Source: an uncultured Clostridia bacterium (GTDB lineage: Bacteria > Bacillota > Clostridia > Christensenellales > UBA1750). From it: a stretch of 64,000 bases of DNA. A program made the translations under genes and the position numbers. The stretch is taken from assembly GCA_904393115.1 (NCBI GenBank), contig CAJFMX010000005.1:1-64000 (forward strand), written 5' to 3'. The notes beneath the pieces were generated by a model that worked only from the letters and a program-made list of their open reading frames with translations, had not been told where the DNA came from and made no database searches. The first letter of the stretch is position 1, and every line of letters begins with the position of its first letter. Below, in pieces: positions 41,888 through 50,255 of this stretch.

Positions 41888-42373
41888 TCACAATTCCTTC
41901 CGGAACACAAAGAAGCTGTGCCCGCCGCCGTGCGCCGCGGTGAGGCTGCGCTTGTCCATGGCGTCGTAGTCCACGACGGGCAGCACCGTCACGCCCGAGG
42001 GCGCGAAGATCTTCAGCTCCACCGGCACATAGCCGTTTTTCCGGTAAAACCGCTCGACGTAGCCGTCCGCCGAGCCCACGGAGACCGCCGCGTACCCGCG
42101 CCGCCGCGCCTCCCTTTCCAGGGCGCGCAGCAGCGCACCGCCCCGGCCCTGCGCGTTGTAGGGGTGGACGACGGCGATGCCCTGCAGGCAGAGCTCGTCC
42201 TGCGCGCGCGGCTCGGCATACGCCACGCCGATGAGCGCCTCCCCGCGCGCGAGGCACAGCTGCAAGGGCATGTCCGCAACGCGCGCGGGGGGAATGCCCG
42301 GCAAATACTCCGCCGCAATGGCGAGGAAGGCCGCGCGCTCCTCCGGCCGCGGCGGACGGATTTCCTCCTGCAT
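41888..42373 (-). CDS. GNAT acetyltransferase
   Basis: A 161-residue GNAT-fold protein. Acetyl-CoA loop VVHPYNAQGRGGALLRALE lies near the middle, and VERFYRKNGYVPVELKIF near residue 110. The C-terminal AHGGGHSFFVFRKEL is unusual. The acceptor is unknown. The ATG at 42373 follows AAAGGAGA; it lies 29 bp after bofA and may share its transcript. Confidence 0.82.
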   Translation of the reverse strand: MQEEIRPPRPEERAAFLAIAAEYLPGIPPARVADMPLQLCLARGEALIGVAYAEPRAQDELCLQGIAVVHPYNAQGRGGALLRALEREARRRGYAAVSVGSADGYVERFYRKNGYVPVELKIFAPSGVTVLPVVDYDAMDKRSLTAAHGGGHSFFVFRKEL

Positions 42374-42402
42374 GTGTCCAATCTCCTTTCCGGGGTTTGC
42401 TT

Positions 42403-42675
42403 TCACAACAAGTTCTGGATGAGCAGCGTGAGCGCGACGCCGGGGATGCCCAGGAACCCGGTCAGGATCGCGGAAAACGGGTTGATCACCGCGACCAGGC
42501 CAAAGTTCCCGCCCACAAGGGACGCCGCCCACAGCAAGAGGCCGCCCACGAGCGAATTGAAGAGGAAGTACAGCCCCTTCTGAAACGGCACGAGCAGCAG
42601 CCAGCCCACGCCGTAGAGCAGCGCCATGCCCAGCACAAAGAACAGCACGACCTCCCAGGAAATCGAAAGCCCCAT
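42403..42675 (-). CDS. bofA: Pro-sigma-K processing inhibitor BofA family
   Basis: A 90-residue membrane protein with two or three hydrophobic segments and the family-typical C-terminal INPFSAILTGFLGIPGVALT. BofA holds the SpoIVFB protease inactive in the mother-cell outer forespore membrane until sigma-K is needed. I chose the ATG at 42675 because GGAGGAGG is seven bases upstream, whereas the TTG at 42681 overlaps that site. It sits after dnaC. Confidence 0.88.
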   Translation of the reverse strand: MGLSISWEVVLFFVLGMALLYGVGWLLLVPFQKGLYFLFNSLVGGLLLWAASLVGGNFGLVAVINPFSAILTGFLGIPGVALTLLIQNLL

Positions 42676-42728
42676 ATCCAATCCTCCTCCCCGGAAGATG
42701 GATATGGGGAAGCGCGCCGATTCATGCC

Positions 42729-43742
42729 TCAGCCGCCGCGCTCCGGCCGGCCGCGCGTTTCGTCGTGCAGGCGCACGTCCTCGCCAAAGAAGAGCAGCAC
42801 CTGCGTCTCGCTGCGGTCCATGAGGCGCGAAAAGATGCGCTCCGTATAGCGGGCCTGCAGCTCCCGCGGGGTGAGGTTGGTCGCCACCAGCGTGGGCAGG
42901 CGGTTGGCCCGGCGCTCGTTCAGGAGCGTGAAGAGGTATTCGATGGTGATGTTTTCCAGCATGGGCTCGGTGCCCAGGTCGTCGATGACCAGGACCTCGG
43001 CCGTGGTCATCAGCTCCAGCCCGCCGTCGTCCTGGCCGCGGTGGTAGCGGCGCATGGCGTCGAGCATCCGGTAGGCGGTCAGCCGCAGCACGGCCTTGCC
43101 GCGGTCCAGCAGCCGCGCCGAGATGCAGTTGAGCAGATACGTCTTGCCCAGGCCCGTCGGCCCGGTGAGCAGCAGGTTTCTGCGCCGCACGTCTGGAAAG
43201 GCGTCGGCATACGCCTCGCAGTAGCTGCGATAGGCGGCCATGGTCTGCCGCTGGGACTTGCCGGTCTTCTCCTCCGGCACGTCGGAGAAGATGCGCAGGT
43301 CGAAGTTTTCAAACGTCTCGTCCCCGATGTTGGCCGCGTCGTAGAGCCGGCGCATGAGCGCGACCTTGATGCAGGCGCAGTATTCGTGCACAGGCGAGCC
43401 CACAAAGCCGGTGTCCTTGCAGACGGGGCAGTGGTAGCGGGGGCGGAGCGCCTCGGGCGAATAGCCGGCGGCGGCCAGCGCGCCCTCCGCCTCCTTTTGC
43501 AAACGCAGGACGCGCTGGCGACCCTCCTGCGCGATCTGCTGCGCGTTTGGCGGGTCCTCCAGCGCGCGGCGGGAGGTCTCCAGCAGGATGCCGGAGATCG
43601 CGCCGCTCAGGTCCGCATAGACCGGGACCTCCTCGGCGATGCGCGCGCGCACGCGGTCGGCCTCCCGCTCGGCCTCCTCCTTGTGCGCGCGGTATTCCGC
43701 CAGCAGGTCCCGAAGGATTGCCTTGCGCGAAACGATGTCCAT
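42729..43742 (-). CDS. DnaC/DnaI-type helicase loader ATPase
   Basis: A 337-residue AAA+ loader. The coiled N-terminal domain (1-95) precedes a zinc site (C105, C108, C122, C124), then Walker A GPTGLGKT at 194-201, VLVIDDLGTEP (Walker B) and a C-terminal NLTPRELQARYTERIFSRL sensor segment. Firmicutes DnaI-like loaders place the replicative helicase on DNA together with DnaD and DnaB. The preceding gene is DnaD-like, 13 bp away, so they form a helicase-loading operon. Confidence 0.93.
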   Translation of the reverse strand: MDIVSRKAILRDLLAEYRAHKEEAEREADRVRARIAEEVPVYADLSGAISGILLETSRRALEDPPNAQQIAQEGRQRVLRLQKEAEGALAAAGYSPEALRPRYHCPVCKDTGFVGSPVHEYCACIKVALMRRLYDAANIGDETFENFDLRIFSDVPEEKTGKSQRQTMAAYRSYCEAYADAFPDVRRRNLLLTGPTGLGKTYLLNCISARLLDRGKAVLRLTAYRMLDAMRRYHRGQDDGGLELMTTAEVLVIDDLGTEPMLENITIEYLFTLLNERRANRLPTLVATNLTPRELQARYTERIFSRLMDRSETQVLLFFGEDVRLHDETRGRPERGG

Positions 43743-43755
43743 GCCCTTCCCCTCC

Positions 43756-45279
43756 TTACGGCTTCAGGTCGTCCAGGTCCGTGTACAGCAGCGCGTCCAG
43801 CTCCTCGTCGGTATAGGCGCGCTGGGTGAACCGGTGCGCGCCCACCTCCTTGGAGGGGCGGGCGGGCGCATCAGGCCGCGGCGCGGCCGGGGCGGGCTCG
43901 GCGGCGCGCTGGCGCTGGCCCTCGGCCCACCGCTCGCGCTCGGCCCGCGCGGCCTCGGGCGTCGCGACGCCGCGCTCGGCCCAGTTGCTCACGACGTGGT
44001 CGATATAGCGCATGGGGTCCCCGGCGTTGCGGGCGCCCTCCGCGGCGACGAGGAGCACGTCCGTCCGGTAGCCCTTGAGCCGCCACTGCTCCGCCAGGCG
44101 GAAGTCCGCCGCGGCGGGCTGCCGCCCGATGCCCGCGGCCTCAAAGACCGCGCGCAGCGTCTGCGCGTCCTGCCTGCGCCGGGCGAGGAACGCGTCGATG
44201 GCCTCGGGCGTGTAGAGCGCCTGGCGCGCCCAGGCCTGCAGCCGCACGCCGACGTCCTCAAAGCGGCTGCTGCCCTGGCGCAGCGTATAGCGCGCCGCGC
44301 GCAGGACCGCCTCGTGGGAAAAGCCCATCTTCAGCCAGGCGGCGTAGACCATCGCCAGGTCCTCCGTGGGGGAGACGCCCTTTACGCCCAGGGCGTCGAG
44401 CACCTCGCGCACGGGCCGCATGACGTCCACGCGCGCCTGCTGGGCGCTGGCCATCTCCGCGCTGGTGTTGAGCTGCTTCTTGTGCCGGTTCTCCAGCACC
44501 TTGTCCAGGTAGGCGAAGTTCGGCTGGGAGATCTTGGTCGTCTCCCCGCACGAGTAGAGGATCGCCTCCAGGGAAAAGCCCCATTCGCGCGTCCACTTGG
44601 TGTAGAGCGCCTCCTCGGCGACCGTCGGGGCGCGGCGCAGGCCGAGCTGGCGCAGCACCTTCTGCGCGCCCTCGTAGGAGGCGGAGAGCGTGCGCAGGTA
44701 GTCCTCGGCCGTGCGCAGGGTCGTCGCGCCCTTCTTGGCCCAGCGCGCGGCCTCCTTCTCGATGGAGGCGAAGGTCACCGCCGTGCCCTTGCCGCTGCGC
44801 TCGATGCAGTGCTTGACCAGCATCAGCACGACCTCCGGCGCAAACCCCATCTCCTCCATGATCTTGTAGACGCGCTCATAGTCCTGCGCCTGCAGCAGCC
44901 GCGTGCCGAACAGGTCCTGCAGCGCGATGTTGAAGTCGCGGTCCGCCTTGGGGATGTCGCCCTCGGCCTTGCCGGTGAGCATGGCCTCCTTGAGGTTGAA
45001 GAAGCTGTAGGCCGGCGGGTTGTCCGCGATGCGGCGCAGCACGCCCACGCGCTCCCAATAGGCAAAGGCGTCCAGCACGGTCTTCTCCTCCAGGCCCAGC
45101 GCGCGGGAGATGGCCGGCACCGTCGCGTCCTCGACCGGGTGGTAGCACAGGCGCAGGCCATAGATGTAGACCTTGACAAAGTCCCCCGGCGCGCGCAGCA
45201 TATACTCCTCGATGAACAGGTTCTCCAGGGGCGTTACGTCGAACATGGAAAATCCCTCGGCAAACGAACACATGGCCAT
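43756..45279 (-). CDS. DnaD/DnaB-family replication initiation protein
   Basis: A 507-residue DnaD-domain protein, more than twice the length of B. subtilis DnaD (232) and closer to DnaB. The N-terminal part (FIEEYMLRAPGDFVKVYIYG) is a winged-helix-like domain. Repeated DnaB_2/DnaD2-type segments follow, including VYKIMEEMGFAPEVVLMLV, EWGFSLEAILYSC and WLKMGFSHEAVLRAARYTL. The tail is Pro/Ala/Glu-rich. Its partner is the loader ATPase just downstream. The ATG at 45279 follows AGGAGAG. Confidence 0.85.
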   Translation of the reverse strand: MAMCSFAEGFSMFDVTPLENLFIEEYMLRAPGDFVKVYIYGLRLCYHPVEDATVPAISRALGLEEKTVLDAFAYWERVGVLRRIADNPPAYSFFNLKEAMLTGKAEGDIPKADRDFNIALQDLFGTRLLQAQDYERVYKIMEEMGFAPEVVLMLVKHCIERSGKGTAVTFASIEKEAARWAKKGATTLRTAEDYLRTLSASYEGAQKVLRQLGLRRAPTVAEEALYTKWTREWGFSLEAILYSCGETTKISQPNFAYLDKVLENRHKKQLNTSAEMASAQQARVDVMRPVREVLDALGVKGVSPTEDLAMVYAAWLKMGFSHEAVLRAARYTLRQGSSRFEDVGVRLQAWARQALYTPEAIDAFLARRRQDAQTLRAVFEAAGIGRQPAAADFRLAEQWRLKGYRTDVLLVAAEGARNAGDPMRYIDHVVSNWAERGVATPEAARAERERWAEGQRQRAAEPAPAAPRPDAPARPSKEVGAHRFTQRAYTDEELDALLYTDLDDLKP

Positions 45280-45384
45280 GCGTTACTTCTCTCCTCGTGC
45301 GTCCTGAATGGCGTCCCCCTCCGCGGCATACCCATGAACCAGGGGCGGCAAGCGCCCGGATTCCATGGGGGGAGGGGATGGCGA

Positions 45385-46818
45385 ATGCCCGCCAAAATTC
45401 GATCCTTCTGCAAAAGGCACAAGGCCTTTCTTCTGAGCTGCGCGCTGTTTGCGCTGCTGTGCGTCCTGCTCGCGCGCGCCGGCCAGCGCCCGGACCGCTA
45501 CGCCGTGCAGGCGGAATGGGACGCGCAGGCGCGCACGCTGCGCGTTGAACAGACGGTGCTGCTCACCAACCGCACCGGCGCCGCCCTGTCCGTCCTCGAC
45601 TTCCACCTCTACGCCAACGCCTTTTCGCAGGAGGAGAGCGCGCCGGTGCTCCCGCAGGAGCGCAAATACGCCTATCCGGAGGGCTTCTCCCCCGGTGGCG
45701 CGGAGGTTGCGGCCGTGCAGGTCAACGGCCGGGACGCGCCCTGGGAGCTCTCCGGGGAGGGGGACACGGTCCTGCGCGTGTTCCTGCCCTTCCGCCTGCG
45801 GCCGCAGGGCGGGGTGGAGGTCCGGCTCTCCTATTCGGTCGCGCTGTCGGACAACCGCCTGCGCACGGGCGTCTCCGCGCGGGACGTGCGGCTGTGCAAC
45901 GCGTTTGCCACGCTCTGCGCGCACGACGGCGAGTCGTTCCGCCACGACGCCTACGGCGCCATCGGCGACCCGTTCGTCTCGGCGTGCGCGAGCTGGGAGG
46001 TCCATCTGCGCGCGCCAACCTCCCTCGTCGCGGCGGGGCCGGGCCTCGTCTCCGCGTCCGAGGGCAGCTGGACCTTCTCCGGCGAGAACCTGCGGGACTT
46101 TGCCCTGGTGCTGAGCCCGGACTTCTGCGTGGCGCAGGGCGAAGTGGACGGCGTCACGGTCCGCTCCTTCGCCTTTGACCAGGAAGGGGCGCAGCAGGCG
46201 CTCGACTGCGCGATGCGCGCGCTCTCCGTCTTCGGCGATCTCTTTGGCGGCTATCCCTTCCCGGACTTCACGGTCTGCGCCGCGGAGTTCTTTCCCGGCG
46301 GCATGGAGTACCCCGCCCTCGCCCTGGTGAACGCCGGGCTATATGAGACGGAGAACGGCATGCTGGAGTTCGCCATCGCCCACGAGGCCGCGCACCAGTG
46401 GTGGTACGCGGGCGTGGGCAGCGACCAGGTCCTCTATCCCTGGCAGGACGAGGCCCTGGCCGAATACTCCACGCTGCTGTACTACGAATCCCTCTACGGC
46501 GCGCAGTCCTTTGACTCCCTGTACGCGGCGCGCATCCGCCCGGCGACCGAGAGCCTGGCCCTGCAGGGCGTGGGCGTGTCCCAGTCCCTGGACCGGTTCG
46601 AGAGCGGCGCGGTCTACGACGCGCTCGTCTACCGCAAGGGCGCGGCCATGCTGCACGACCTGCGCGCGCGCCTGGGCAACGAGGCCTTTGTCGGCGCGCT
46701 GCGGAAATACTATGCGGAAAACCTCTTCACCGTGGCCGCGCCCGGGGATCTGCTGGCGGCCTTTGGCCCGGAGGGCGCGGACCGCGCGCTGCGCTGGCTG
46801 CGCGGGGACCTGCCCTAG
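45385..46818 (+). CDS. M1-family zinc metallopeptidase, membrane-anchored
   Basis: A 477-residue gluzincin. An N-terminal basic patch and hydrophobic helix (about 14-30) act as a signal or anchor. A beta-rich aminopeptidase-N-like domain follows, then GGMEYP (305-310, the GAMEN-loop position) and the zinc site HEAAH (333-337) with Glu356 in DEALAEYST. It should act outside the cell on peptides. The ATG at 45385 is preceded by GGGGGGAGGGG. A longer reading to 43639 is only antisense to dnaD. Its stop overlaps that of radC tail to tail. Confidence 0.88.
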   Translation: MPAKIRSFCKRHKAFLLSCALFALLCVLLARAGQRPDRYAVQAEWDAQARTLRVEQTVLLTNRTGAALSVLDFHLYANAFSQEESAPVLPQERKYAYPEGFSPGGAEVAAVQVNGRDAPWELSGEGDTVLRVFLPFRLRPQGGVEVRLSYSVALSDNRLRTGVSARDVRLCNAFATLCAHDGESFRHDAYGAIGDPFVSACASWEVHLRAPTSLVAAGPGLVSASEGSWTFSGENLRDFALVLSPDFCVAQGEVDGVTVRSFAFDQEGAQQALDCAMRALSVFGDLFGGYPFPDFTVCAAEFFPGGMEYPALALVNAGLYETENGMLEFAIAHEAAHQWWYAGVGSDQVLYPWQDEALAEYSTLLYYESLYGAQSFDSLYAARIRPATESLALQGVGVSQSLDRFESGAVYDALVYRKGAAMLHDLRARLGNEAFVGALRKYYAENLFTVAAPGDLLAAFGPEGADRALRWLRGDLP

Positions 46819-47582
46819 GCGCGCGGCTCCTCCTGCGCATCGGGCGCGTCGTCGTCCGCGGCGGCGCGCCCCTGCTTTTCCTGCGCCAAGAGCGGCACGG
46901 CCGCGGGCTCGGACAGCGCGCCGGTCTGCCAAAGGCTGGTGAACCGGCTTCCCGCGATGATGAAATGATCCTCCAGGGTGATGTCCATCGTGCGCAGCGC
47001 GTCCCGAATCTCCAGCGTGATCCGGAGGTCATCCATGGAGGGGCGGGTATCCCCGCTGGGGTGGTTGTGCGCCAGGATCACCGAGTGCGCCTGATGCCGC
47101 AGCGCATAGGCGACCACCTCGCGCGGATACAGCGGCGTCTCGCTGACGGTGCCCTGGGTCAGCATCTCGCTGGCGAGCACCGCCTTGTGCACGTCCAGGC
47201 AGACGATCACGATGGACTCCACCTTCTGCCGCGAAAAGAGCGCCGTGCAGAACTCCCCCGCCTCCTTCCGGCTGAAGAGGCAGGGCCTTTTCCGCCAGCG
47301 GTCGCGCTGATAGACCGAAAAGACGCTGACCAGCGAGGAGAGCAGCGTCGCCGCGTTTTCGCCGACGCCGGGCACCTGCATCAGCTCCTCCGGCCGCGCG
47401 TCCAGCACGCCGGACAGGGAGCCGAAATGCTTGATCAGCTTGTGGGCCAGGGGATTGACGTCCCGCCGCGGGATGGCGTACATCAGGAGGAACTCCAGCA
47501 CCTCGTGCGGCTGGAAGCCGCGCATATCGGTTTCCCGCACCCGCTGGCGCATCCGTTCCCTGTGGCCGTCGTGCTCTGCCAT
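46815..47582 (-). CDS. radC: RadC-family JAB-domain protein
   Basis: A 255-residue RadC-family protein, with a helix-hairpin-helix region (VPGVGENAATLL) and the JAMM motif HNHPSGDTRPSMDD (His172, His174, Asp185). The C-terminal extension is acidic and Ala-rich. The family is widely called DNA repair protein RadC, though its activity is not established. Its stop codon overlaps the stop of the convergent peptidase gene by 3 bp, and no terminator is visible between them. Confidence 0.93.
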   Translation of the reverse strand: MAEHDGHRERMRQRVRETDMRGFQPHEVLEFLLMYAIPRRDVNPLAHKLIKHFGSLSGVLDARPEELMQVPGVGENAATLLSSLVSVFSVYQRDRWRKRPCLFSRKEAGEFCTALFSRQKVESIVIVCLDVHKAVLASEMLTQGTVSETPLYPREVVAYALRHQAHSVILAHNHPSGDTRPSMDDLRITLEIRDALRTMDITLEDHFIIAGSRFTSLWQTGALSEPAAVPLLAQEKQGRAAADDDAPDAQEEPRA

Positions 47583-47713
47583 GTGCTTCGCCTCCTTGTG
47601 GGGGGACGTTCTCTCTCCCCCGGTGGTGCGGAACGCGTCCGCCCCGCGGCCGATGGACGAACACGCAGTTCCATATTGTTTTCTCTATTTTCCGCGAAAA
47701 AACGCGGCGCGGC

Positions 47714-48529
47714 CTAGCGCTTCCGCTCCAGCAGGGCCAGCGCGTTCTTCCAGGTGATCCTCTCGCGCTCCTCGGGGGTAAAGCCCGCGCGCTCCAGCAG
47801 GGGGAGCTCGCGCAGGGGCGTGGACCAAGGGCAGTCCGTGGCAAAGAGCACGCGGTCCAGGCCGTGGCCGCGCAGGATGCGGCCGTACTGCGCCTCGTCC
47901 TCGAGGTAGGGCGCGGTCATGGCGGTATCCAGGTAGAGGTTCCTGCGGCCGAGCAGGAACTTTTCCACCTGGTCATAGCGGCAGAGGCCGCCCAGGTGCG
48001 CGCCGATGACCGTCATGCGGGGAAAGGCGTCCAGCACGCGGGCCAGGCGCTCCGGCTCGGCGTGCACGACCTCGGGCGAAAGGGGGTCCCACCCCGCGTG
48101 GAAGGTCACCGGCAGGCCGAGCGACTGAATCTTCTCATAGATGGGGCCCATCTTGTCGTCGTCCACAAAGAAGTCCTGGTAGTCGGGGTGGAACTTGATG
48201 CCGTCCAGGCCCAGGGCCTGGATGCGGTCCAGCTCCTCGAGCGCGTCGGGCGCGTCGGGGTGCACGGAGCCAAAGCTGTAGAGCCGCTCGCTCTTTACGG
48301 CGGCGGCGAAGTCGTTGACCTTGTGCATGGCGTGCACGGAGGTGGCGATGTGCAGCGTCACGGCGCGGTCCACGCCCCACTCGTCCAGCCTGCGCAGCGT
48401 GCCCGGGAGCGTGCCGTCGGTGAAGTAGGGCGCGTCCTGCCCGTCGCGCCCGGAGATATGGGCCAGCTTGGGCAGGGTCTTTTTTGCCAGCGCCTCCGGA
48501 AACATGTGCACATGAAAGTCAATCAGCAT
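47714..48529 (-). CDS. Amidohydrolase (ACMSD/amidohydro_2 family)
   Basis: A 271-residue TIM-barrel metal hydrolase. It has MLIDFHVHMFPE (metal His pair), GIKFHPDYQ, FHAGWDPLSPE (His), VIGAHLGG and a late LFATDCPWSTP (metal Asp). The family includes decarboxylases and lactone or amide hydrolases; the substrate is not visible. It has its own promoter. The 131-bp gap to radC contains only a short CCGCG-TTTTTT-CGCGG hairpin (47693-47708). Confidence 0.85.
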   Translation of the reverse strand: MLIDFHVHMFPEALAKKTLPKLAHISGRDGQDAPYFTDGTLPGTLRRLDEWGVDRAVTLHIATSVHAMHKVNDFAAAVKSERLYSFGSVHPDAPDALEELDRIQALGLDGIKFHPDYQDFFVDDDKMGPIYEKIQSLGLPVTFHAGWDPLSPEVVHAEPERLARVLDAFPRMTVIGAHLGGLCRYDQVEKFLLGRRNLYLDTAMTAPYLEDEAQYGRILRGHGLDRVLFATDCPWSTPLRELPLLERAGFTPEERERITWKNALALLERKR

Positions 48530-48570
48530 CTTCTCACAGCCTTTCTCCCATCCTCGATCCTCTTGGGGAA

Positions 48571-48600
48571 ATTATACCCCTTTTTCGCCGCATTGCGCAA
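48571..48600 (-). promoter_or_regulatory. Promoter of amidohydrolase gene
   Basis: Minus-strand TTGCGC (48595-48600) and TATAAT (48571-48576), 18 bp apart. Confidence 0.7.
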
Positions 48601-48615
48601 GGCCCGCCTACAAAG

Positions 48616-48649
48616 AAGCGCGAAGCGGCGCACGAGCCGCTTCGCGCTT
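48616..48649 (-). terminator. Terminator of flavoprotein operon
   Basis: AAGCGCGAAGCGGC and its perfect complement with a six-base loop. On the minus strand it is followed by CTTTG, a weak T-run. Confidence 0.75.
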
Positions 48650-48662
48650 TCCCCCTTTAGCG

Positions 48663-50255
48663 CTATCCGCCGTAGCGCGCGGCCAGGGCGATGGCGCAGC
48701 GCAGGCCGTCCACCGCGGCGGACATGATGCCCCCGGCATAGCCCGCGCCCTCGCCGCAGGGATAGAGGCCGCGCAGGTTGGACTGCAGGTCCTCCCCGCG
48801 CTTGACGCGCACCGGGGAGGAGGAGCGCGTCTCCACGCCCGTGAGCACGGCGTCCTCGTCCGCGTAGCCGCGCAGCCTGCGGTCGAAGAGGCGCAGGGCC
48901 TCCCGCATGGCCTCCACGGCAAAGCCCGGCAGGCACCCCGCCAGGTCCGCGAGCTCGACCCCCGGCCGGTAGGAGGGCGCGACGCGCCCCAGGGAGGTCG
49001 ACGCGCGCCCGTCGAGGAAGTCGCCCACCGTCTGCGCCGGGGCGCGGTAGCGCCCGCCGCCCAGCGCAAAGGCCAGGCGCTCGTACCTGCGCTGGAACTC
49101 CACGCCGGCCAGCACGTCCCCCGCCCCAAAGTCCTCGGGGGTCACGCTGCACAGCAGCGCGGCGTTGGCGTTCTCCCCGTCGCGGGCAAAGGCGCTCATG
49201 CCGTTTGTGACCACGCCGCCCGCCTCCGAGGCCGCGGCGACCACCTGCCCGCCCGGGCACATGCAGAAGGTGTAGACCGAGCGCCCGCCCGGCAGGTGGC
49301 AGGAGAGCTTGTAGTCCGCCGCGCCGAGCTTCTTCCAGGCCGGGCCGTACTGCGCGCGGGAGATGCGCTCCTGCTGGTGCTCGATGCGCGCGCCGATGGA
49401 GAAGGGCTTGCGCTCCATGTCCGCGCCGCGGTCCCGCAGCATGGCGAAGGTGTCCCGCGCGCTGTGCCCGCAGGCCAGCAGCAATGCCTCGCAGGGCAGG
49501 ACGCTCCGCTCCCCGCCCTGGTCGATCTCGACCGCCGCGATGCGGTCCCCCTCCAGGCGCAGGTCCGCCAGCCGCGCGCCGAAGCGCACCTCCGCGCCCA
49601 GGGCCACGATCTCCTCCCGCAGGGACTTGACCATGCCCGTCAGCCGGTCCGTGCCGATGTGGGGCTTGGCCTCCCAGAGGATCTCCTCCGGCGCGCCGTG
49701 GGCGGCCATGATCTCCAGGACCTGGCCGCAAAGCGGGCTGGAGATGCCGGTGGTGAGCTTGCCGTCCGAGAACGTGCCCGCCCCGCCCTCGCCGAACTGC
49801 ACGTTGCTCTCCGGGGCGAGCGCGCCGCCGGTCCAGAAGCGGTCCACGTCCTGCCGCCGGCGCTCGACGTCCTGCCCGCGCTCCAGCACGATGGGCCGCA
49901 GCCCGGCCCGCGCCAGGTACAGCGCCGCAAACAGCCCCGCCGGCCCCAGGCCCACGACGACCGGCCGCCGCGCGGGCGGGGCCAGGCGCGGCACGGCCAG
50001 GGGCGCCTGGGCCTCGGCGCGGGCGGCGTTGCGGTTCTTTGCGCGGCGGAGGATCTCGTCCTCGTTCCCCTCCACGGCGACCTGCACGGCGCAGACGTAG
50101 TGCAGGTTCTGCTTTTCGCGCGCGTCCACGGATTTCTTGACGAGCTTCAGCTCCCGGATGCGGCCGGGCTCCACGCGCAGCGCGCGCGCCGCCTGCGCGC
50201 GCAGGGCCTCCATTCCCTCGTCCAGGCCGAGTTTCAGGTTGTGGATTCGGATCAA
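48663..50255 (-). CDS. FAD-dependent oxidoreductase, COG2509 type
   Basis: A 530-residue flavoprotein of the uncharacterised COG2509 group. A small N-terminal domain (IRIHNLKLGLDEGMEALR) is followed by the FAD loop VVVGLGPAGLFAALYLA. FGEGGAGTFSDGKL and LPGGRSVYTFCMCPGG segments are highly conserved in this group. The C-terminal YPCGEGAGYAGGIMSAAVDG completes the FAD site. The TTG at 50255 overlaps the stop of the upstream gene (TTGA) with AAAGGGGG upstream, so it is the likely start despite being rare. It is the last gene of an overlapping trio. Confidence 0.85.
   Translation of the reverse strand: MIRIHNLKLGLDEGMEALRAQAARALRVEPGRIRELKLVKKSVDAREKQNLHYVCAVQVAVEGNEDEILRRAKNRNAARAEAQAPLAVPRLAPPARRPVVVGLGPAGLFAALYLARAGLRPIVLERGQDVERRRQDVDRFWTGGALAPESNVQFGEGGAGTFSDGKLTTGISSPLCGQVLEIMAAHGAPEEILWEAKPHIGTDRLTGMVKSLREEIVALGAEVRFGARLADLRLEGDRIAAVEIDQGGERSVLPCEALLLACGHSARDTFAMLRDRGADMERKPFSIGARIEHQQERISRAQYGPAWKKLGAADYKLSCHLPGGRSVYTFCMCPGGQVVAAASEAGGVVTNGMSAFARDGENANAALLCSVTPEDFGAGDVLAGVEFQRRYERLAFALGGGRYRAPAQTVGDFLDGRASTSLGRVAPSYRPGVELADLAGCLPGFAVEAMREALRLFDRRLRGYADEDAVLTGVETRSSSPVRVKRGEDLQSNLRGLYPCGEGAGYAGGIMSAAVDGLRCAIALAARYGG

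Noticed and set aside
43639..45384. N-terminal extension of the M1 peptidase to 1059 residues
   Set aside because: The extra part is antisense to dnaD and dnaC; a clear ribosome site and signal peptide begin at 45385.
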